Origin: Lumnitzera littorea | Lineage: Eukaryota > Streptophyta > Magnoliopsida > Myrtales > Combretaceae | Assembly (NCBI GenBank): GCA_024138015.1 | Contig: JAMXBB010000002.1 | Coordinates: 16,490,793 to 16,554,792, forward strand | DNA length: 64,000 nucleotides | Reading direction: 5' to 3' | In this document: in pieces, positions 40,801 to 49,800 of the stretch | Layout: each line of letters starts with the position of its first letter | Numbering within the stretch: the first letter of the stretch is position 1 | The notes under the pieces: generated by a model | The model's database searches: none | Seen by the model: only the letters and a program-made list of their open reading frames with translations | Told to the model about the DNA's origin: nothing | Made by a program: the position numbers and the translations under genes

Positions 40801-43800
40801 CTGTTGGTTCACTAAACCACGATCAAGTCTTCTTAGCATAGGATTAGCACCATTTCTACTCGTCCAAGTAAAGAGTGGGCTAAAGGTTTTTGCTTCCTCC
40901 ACTTTCAAGAGATGACATGTGTCATTAAAGCTTTCCATCCCCATAGAAACAACTTCTAGGCCCCTGACTTTCTCTTCTAAAGCTCTACAGTCATTAAAAT
41001 ACCCCATAATCAACCAAGGGTCAGCAATGGCAGGTTTAAGCTTCACCAAATCCTTCCACAACTCCTCCCTAATTTGCTTCTTATCAGCAGCGTAGACAAA
41101 AGTAACCAGAATAGTAAATCCCCCAACAAGATTGTTACAGCTGCAATGTAAGTACTGGTTTGATGAGTCCAGAACACTCACATTCCAAACATTCAGTTTC
41201 CAAGTAACCCAAATACAATTAATACACCTGGATTCCACACTCCAAAGAGGAAGAAGATGATTTCTAATTCTTTGAGAATTTTGTTCTTTAATTTTTGTTT
41301 CAAGAACCCCCAAAAAAGAAATATTTTCCTCACTATAAAACTTATTTACAACTCTACCTTTAGCGGGATCATTCAACTCCCATATATTCCAAGCTCCTAT
41401 CATGGATATATACAAAAAATGAAAAGAACACTAAATCAATGTGCCAAGACCCTGCTAATAAGCTTCAAAATATAATTATCAAAATGGAACTAAATGCTTG
41501 CTCAAAGACAACTTATTGCCCCCACAAGAACAAGTGACACTTCCATCGTGGGATAATGATTATTGATACATTTTGTTGGCAAAATGGAGCAAGATACAGA
41601 TAGCATTGCAAAAATTAAGAAATAGAATAGAGAAGAAATAACTATTACTTTGTTTGATTACAATTAAAACGGTATAACAATAGATTAGAAATTTGTGAAA
41701 AATATCAATATACCCTTGTCCCAAAACCAGGCTCCATTGTTGGTTTGGGTCACATGGGTAAAATATGGAAATATGGAAGAAAAATCCCAAGAATAAGTAA
41801 TTTTTTTGTCTTGAGAAGGAATTGCAATTCCTTATTTAATAGCAATAATCCCATGGGAATGGTTATTCTGCCAGGCAAACCTAATAATAGCTCTGTAAGG
41901 GAAGAACAGTCATTATATTTCACTCTTATGAAATCAACTAAACATACTATAAAGATTTACTGTAATAGGGACTAGCAAGATAGACCTATGGCAAAGACAG
42001 TTTACAAATGGATGCATAAGCCTTTCCCCTCCATTTAACTGTATATTTATATTTTTTAGTTTTTTTCCATTCCTTTCACATTCATATGAAACAAAGAACA
42101 GAAACAGAACAAAGGAAAATGTATAAAGAACAAGCCCCTCGATAGAGATCTAACAATGGTCAATTTTAACTACTACAAAAATCAAAGCTGAAGAAACAAA
42201 ACCTTATCCAAGTATAGTTCAGTAATCCAAGTGGAAATCATTGTAATCTGACATTTATCATCCTTGGCAAGGTTATCAAGCTTCCTCAGCAAGAAAGTTC
42301 TCAAAGCATCCTGTGATCAAGAATATAGCAGTAGCATTTGAAACAAGTAGAACTTGTAAAGGTCGATTTAGTTTGTTGATAAAATTGCATGAACTGGTAC
42401 AGATTCAATGATCAATCACCTGCTCTCCCACACTGATAAACCTGAGCGTAATCTCCTCAAATGATAGGATGTAATTTATCTGCCATATTACCATTTATCA
42501 GTATCGGAAATATGTGCAAACTTGCAACTAATTGTATATCCAGTTCATGCAGTTGATTAGCAAGGTCCCCCCACTGTCATTTACTTCTTGAGAAAGGTTT
42601 CTTTATCATAAACTCATCAAATTCATAACTGGATATAAGTGGCATAAACTGATATTTTACAAATAAGGGATGCTTGGAATTAACTTACTATCAAGAGGGA
42701 AGGAAAAGAAAAATAGAAACTGGAATCAAGAATGAAAGAGACAACAACCGCATGTTTGAAGCAATCTATATAATGAGAAGATTGGGAAAAGTCTCTGTTT
42801 AAGCATTTTGGATTTTTAAGGGCCAAGATTCTCCCATTTTACTAAAATATAATGAATTACATGGGATATTTAGATGTCCATATTAAAAAGAATATTCAAA
42901 TGTCTATAAGTGTCAATGTCAGTTCTTTAAGCAGAATGGATACAACAGAGCATCATTGAGCATCCAATTCAAGAATTTACTTTAGCATAGAATGATGCAG
43001 CCCTAAGAAATTCCCTGGAAGTAAATGCTGCTTCAGCCTGCAGAACAACACTTGATGTTATTTTCTATGACTTACTAAAAACATATCTGGCAACTGTATA
43101 TAGTGAAGATCATGAAGTAGCTGACCCAAAAACAAGAAAAGCTCAACATCAGAAAACACTATTGAAGAAGGCATGACCTGAACAAGATAAACTTGATCCC
43201 TCTGGAGTTGGTCACGACAATTTGCCAAGGCAGAAGCATAATCCTTCATGTCAAGATACACCTTCCACATATCTCGACCCTCATCATTAACAGAAACCTG
43301 AAACATGTTCTTAATTTTAACCATAAAAGATCTTGTGCAATTCTTATCTCTTTTGTGTGTTTAACGCTCAAAATAAAAAACAAACCTGGAAAATAGAGTT
43401 TTGGTCATATGCATAAAACAGCCCAGCAGAGGCATCACTACATAATCCAATGATACCTCTTGAAACTGACTCTGATGACTGATCAAACTGAAGCTCCTCA
43501 ATGATCTGCTCACTAATCCTGTTTACAACCTATGAGAATGACCAAAGTTCACAAGATACTCAAACATCAAAGCTGAAGCATGGAAATGAATATAAATACA
43601 GCATATGATTATATTGTTGGAAAATCAGAAAGATAGGTCAGTATGGTTCCAAATTCTGAAGAACTTCCAAGTTGCAACCACAATGCATGAAACCAAATCA
43701 ATAGAAAAGAAAGGAATGTCCAGGAGAATGGAGCCTACACAAGATTACATAAAGCATATACCTTTAGAATTTTGACCAAACTACAGAACAATAAGCTATA

Positions 43801-46800
43801 AATATAAATAGAATTTTGTATTATGTCAACATTCAACATTAAGTTCCATCACATGTAATGACAAGGTGGGACATAAACTCAAGACCTCCCCCTCTGGATT
43901 TTGGCTAGAACCACGAAAAATTCTTCTAAAGAGTTAGATTATAGATAATCATGTAGTTAAGTATTTATATTTCAATAGTGCTCATAGAAATATTGATGAA
44001 ACTTTCCTTACCTTTCCTTACGATAAATATATAAAAGCAATTAACAGTTGAATCACAAAAAGTGCATAAAACCTGTGTACGATTTATTGCACTGAACTAG
44101 CAATATATACTCTTGCTTGTGTGTGTGGCGTGGGAGGGTGGGAGGGATGGGGGTTTAAAGTTGGATTTATGATGAAGAAAATACAAAGGGTATACCCAAT
44201 GTATAAAGCAATGATAGAAACAAGCCAGGAGACCTTAGAAGTCGATCAGTGCACCATAAAACAAAGGGTCCAAAGATCAATATCTTGGCATTACAAGAAC
44301 TCAAGTGCTCCATCAACTAACAAAAAGAAGCAAGAATTCTAAGACCATGCCTTCTTTCATTTCATTCCTTCCAAGAATAGAAGAACACAAGGTTAGTTGC
44401 CTTCTTCCAAGTTGCTTGAGATGCGCACCACAGGAGTTGAACAACTCTGTAATAGAGTTAGCTCCATAAGGAACAGGAACACACTTAGTCTTGGATATAC
44501 TCTAATATTTTCATCCAGATTTCAATCACAAAAGGACTAGAGAAAGAGATGTTTGTGGGATCCTCCTCTGAGCTACACAATTAGCATCTATTTTGATCCG
44601 CTATACCCCAATGAACCAGTTTACCAAGAGTATAGAGCCTTTGTTGAGTAACTAACCAGACAATAATACATTCCGTGGCAAATTCACTTTAGACCACAAA
44701 ATCCATGCCAAGGAACTTGATAGCTAGGGACTCTAATCGCCGAGCAAGCACTCTAAAGATAGTTCTTTTAACAGCTACTCTTACATACAAATTTATCCCT
44801 GTGGTTGCTTATTGGAACAAATTACTCCTAAATCAGCCCTAATAGAATCACAAACATGCCAAAAGGCCATTGCAATTGTTGACCATTGATACCCAAGCAA
44901 AGCGAGCTTCTTGAGGCCATGATGTGCAATAGATGGTTCATTCATCCAACTAATCACAAAGGGGGCCATCAGAGTGCCACTCATTATACCAAAGAGATAT
45001 ATTGTTCACATCCCCAACTTCCAATTTGAATAGGCTTCATGCTAATGGCATTGCTAACAGAAGTTTGCGCCACAACCAAGACATACTTCCAGGAATATTA
45101 ATGCTACAAGAACTCCTACCTTTAAAGATTTTGAATTTTGAATTGTATCCAACTAGGCCACAATGAGTTTTAAATGTTAGTATTAGATATCAGACGTCTT
45201 TTAGTTGACTGACCTCATTCCAAGTTGAGAGATCAATAATCTCTAGGCCCCGTTACTTCTTAGGCTTACAAACATCTTCCCATGCCACTTTAGCTTTTGC
45301 CCTTCTTTCATAATTGCCATTCCATAAAAACTGTTTAAACTTTCATCGTGGCCAAAGCAAACACATTCTATAGAATGAGGTAGCTACTGGTACTTCAGTG
45401 AAATAAGAGCAATAGACCCATCATCACATTCCATTTCAAAAATCTGGGGAAAACCAGATTATACTTCCACTTCCATCTCTATGGAGGCATGAACACAATG
45501 CATTCTCCCACTTGGAGCCACCATTGTGATGTTTTCTTGGAGAGGATACCAAGGGTACTTAGCTACATAGCTTAAGCCCTCCTCATGCAAAAACTCCATG
45601 GGAACTTTATAACTTAACCATACCAGCATCTTCTTGGGTTGAAATGGGGTAAGAGACATACTAATGTTCCAACATTCAAGGACAAGGAACAGTTTTGCAA
45701 AGTACTGGGGTTGAAGAAGAATGTTAAGAATAGAAGCTTCATCAGAGAATTTAGAAAAAGAAATGCCATAGCCATCGTTAAACACTTCAAGAAACCCCTC
45801 ATTAGCCCAAAGAGATCGGGCTATCTTTTGGACAGGTAGAAATGAGATGCTACAACCAGATAAGTGAATTATTAACCATGGATAAGTGGTGAAATTGGGG
45901 GGTTAATTGATGCCAGTTGTTATTTGTGCTTAGATGGTGAAGAGAACCGCAATCATTTGTTCCTACTGCCCTTATGCATGGAATCTGTGGAAGAGTATTC
46001 AAGCTGCCATTATATGGCCTATCCACATACCATCAGAAGCTTCCTCTTTGGAAAATTTTCTACACTCTGCTGCTACTATGAAGGACATTCACAGAAGAGC
46101 ATTTGCTATTGGTTGCTACTTTCAATGGAAAGAAAGGAACAGAAGAAGAGTGGGAGAACCGGCAAATTCTTTTGTAATAGTTTTATGGATTGTTTTATGT
46201 TGTATTTCTTAATTTTTCTATGAGCACTTAGAGGCTTATTGGCCATATTATCGAACTAAGTATCCTTATGTTTTTTGTTGATACTTAGTTTGATTTTACA
46301 GGTTTCACGATGTGCTCTATTTGTACATCTCTTATGTACATTGTGAAATGAAATATATCTCATCTTACCCAAAAAAGGTAACCCACTAAAGTGTTTCACC
46401 AAAGTCTTCCACCCACCGCTGAAACAACCTTCCACGGGGTAAATTGAATTTGATCTCCCCACGAGTGGAGGGAAATACTCAAGGGGAACATCAACAGATG
46501 GTTTAGGCAGAGCTAAGGAACTTGAAACCACTTCTGCAAAGGTTGTAAGTATTTCGTTAGAAGGCTCCTCTTTTGTCCTTTTTGCAGAGGTAGCAGCACA
46601 ATTTTCCATAGCTTCCGCAGCTTTTGTCATGGCTAACAAGATAGGATCACTAGTAGACATTTTGCTATTCTTAGAAAGGGCAGTGCTAGGCTGAACACCT
46701 TTAGGTCAGTGTTACAAGATCGGTTTTGAAAATTCATTCTTTGGGCTCGTTAATTAAAAGAACCCAATGATCCCTTAGTTAGGGCTCTTTTTTTAGAGAG

Positions 46801-49800
46801 AACCCCATGATATCCTTTAGAATTTAATAATCCTAACTTTTCCAAAAATGATAGAACTTCTCTTTATTTTTGTCTTTTTTGGTACATATATTCTGAGACC
46901 CTATTGCAGTTGGATTAACTGCTACGTCCAAAATTGTCCAGTCCTACATTTACTCTATTTCTGACATCTAGCATAACTGCAATCTAGCCTATTTCAAATA
47001 AAATAACTGTTAAACAATTTCCCTCCACAAGATCTCTGACTTCATAGACACAAGACCTCTGACTAGTACAATCACCATTGGTCACAACACTGCAAACAAA
47101 CTCACCACATAAGCACACACAGAAATTACAAATACATCCATTCTCAGCTTCCTTATTCTTCTTGTGTGAATACAATTTCTCCAAAGATTCTTCTGTTGCT
47201 TGTGATTCATGCATAACAGTTGGCCTCAGGACTAGAGCTAAGAATATGCACATAACTATTTTCTGGACACGTTCTTTAACCAAGGGTAAGAGAGGTCACG
47301 CCATTCTCTCTCTAGTTTCAGACAAAAGGTCCTTACTAGATGTAGGAGGCAGTATTGTGTCTATTTTTAAGATGGAGAAGGGTTAGAAAGTGGTTTTTCA
47401 GAGGACGCGCATCAGGAATCATGAACATGGCTACCTCTAGGAACATGAGTTATCCTACAAGACTTACACACCAGTATAATAGCTTGTGCTACAGGTTGAG
47501 CAAGACACATACTTAGTAATCTGTAAACCAGGTCCTTGTACAATTTGTCATGAGTATTCATAGACCTTAACCACCACATAACCTTTGTTGCTCACCCTCA
47601 AGTCCAATATAAAAAGATTGGCATGGCTCTTGAGCAACATCTTATTCTCTACTAGCAAGTACATCAACTTTTTTAGCTTTCTAGGAAAGTTTTGTTTAAA
47701 TTCACCAAGTTTATGTAATTACCCTGTCTGATCAAGCTTCATACAGATATATATATATATAGTGTGAACAATGATTTGCTGGCTGTGGCCTATTTTAGAA
47801 TTTTGTATCAAGTTGACACTTTTAGCTAAAGCAAAAAGGGGGGCAGCAAATCCATTTTAGTCACCAAGACCAAGAGAGCAAGGGAAGCAAGAGACAAATG
47901 AAAAGCTAAGACATACCTTGACTTTGTTTCCAATAAGAAGCAGGAAGTGGAACTCAGACACTGCCAAAGAACTAGGTTTAAGAGCCTCCAAACCATCACA
48001 AAATTTTGAATATCCCAAGAGTGCTTTGTTTTCCACAAAATTTTCATCTCCATCAGGAAAACTACATGAAGAAAGCCCAAAATTAATCAAAAGATGGTAC
48101 TTTGACAATTTGCATGAAATTTAATCTTTAGTGTTAGCTATATAAAACCAAAAATTTTTTCCTCTTTTGGGTTTTAAAAAAAAAAAGAACCATAATTGAT
48201 AGTTCAATTGACAAAACTTGACTCAATCTTTGATAAGTCTACGCACTGAGTTAAAACAAGAAGCAATGTGGACTATTTTTGACATAAAGAGAACAAAGGT
48301 TAAAGATTACCTATGTGTTGCTCCAAAATTTAGTCCACCATGATATATTCCAGCTCCAGAAAGCCAAGCAAAATGCATGGCCCTCCTCTGCTTTATATAG
48401 AAATGCAGTTCACTGAGAAAGATCAATGTCAAAAGGAAACATAATTGAGAGGTTTTATAAAAAAAAATAAAAATAATATTTAAAAAAAGAAAGAACTCAC
48501 AAAAATTTAAATAAAGGCAATGCTTATCAAAAGCGACACTGAGCAGCCTCTTATAAGAACCATTGTTGCCACAGTTTAACAATGTATCACTACTTCAGTA
48601 TTAATATATGTTACAACAAAACAATATCAGAATAAAACTGCATCCATATAAAAACACATGCACGTACACCGATGTGCCTTACAAGGTTTAAGTAGGATGA
48701 GAAAAGACAAATATTGTTGGCAAGAAGAGTGTTTCACAATATATGGCTCATGCTATGCTCCTTTAGGTCTTATCTGAATGAAGGAAAGATGAGAGGAAAC
48801 GGGGGGAGGGAGAACACTGCATGCAAGGGAAACTGAAGAAAAATCGATAACACCAGAAAAGGATTTGGCTTTGAGTTCTCACATAGCTGGTCATGAGCAC
48901 AATACAAGAGGACAAGAAGGAAGAAAACATACCTGTTTGGAATTTCACCAGGAAGTTCCATAAAATGTACTGCACGATCTATGTATCTGGAAAAGACAGC
49001 CTAAGACATGCACGAAGACCACAAGCCTCAGTTTTACACAATATGATGGAATTACTAGTGTAAATATCAGAAATGATGTATTTGTCCGTAACCAGATGTG
49101 CCAGTAAGGCTGGAATAGACTGGATTTTGCTAAACCCTAGTCATCCCCAAACAATCATTTCATACTGGGTTAGAATCAAATTTTTCATGCACAGAAAAAA
49201 GCGGCCAGCTGGCTAAGAAACTACTGAATGGCTCAATCTGTGCAGATCTAAGGTATGATTCTACTTTTCTCTCTTTTTTGGGTGGATATGTCCAGCAGCC
49301 CTCCTGGCTAATTATCCTTAGTACAGGGCCATCAGCTGACTATAGTCAGTCTAGTCCTACGAGGCAGAGACAAACCAGAAGGCACCACATATCAAGCAGC
49401 ATGGAGAATCCTCACTTTCCCAAAGGACCACTTCCCATAAGAGTAAACTTAAATATAATTTACTGGAAGGAAAAGATGCACTGAACTATGTAATACCACG
49501 AAGGAAAGCAAATGGTCAAACGTCATAGGGGAAATCAATAGTAATAGGGATTCTCAACACTGTGGCCTGCTTCACCTCAGTGTACAATTAATATGGATAA
49601 TCTAGTAAATAACCAGTGCACTCAAAGCAACAGAGGAAAGCATCAAGTGACAGTAGATAACAATTGCATTTGAACACTACTAAAAACATTAAAAAGATGT
49701 TGTATAACTGAGAGATAATACTTACTTCTAGTGATCCAATACCAGTGAAAGAATAGAGCCGTGTGGGAGTAACTGCCATCAAGTAATATCTAGTGCCCGT

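Larger units (their letters stand above)
37729..41430 (-). mobile_element. LINE-C, 5'-truncated L1-type element (intron 12)
   Basis: The minus strand encodes ORF2 from its first codons, MIGAWNIWELND (41400), through endonuclease (41415-40519), reverse transcriptase (40135-39812 and 39481-39233) and the C-terminal zinc-binding part (38573-38340, CDFSMKSAY). The 3' end at 37729-37751 is TCTCACCTTACCC plus an A-run. ORF1 is absent. The insertion is truncated just upstream of ORF2. Confidence 0.86.

Noticed and set aside
47078..47386. 102-codon plus-strand ORF
   Set aside because: Antisense of the Cys-rich frame; no recognisable pattern on the plus strand.
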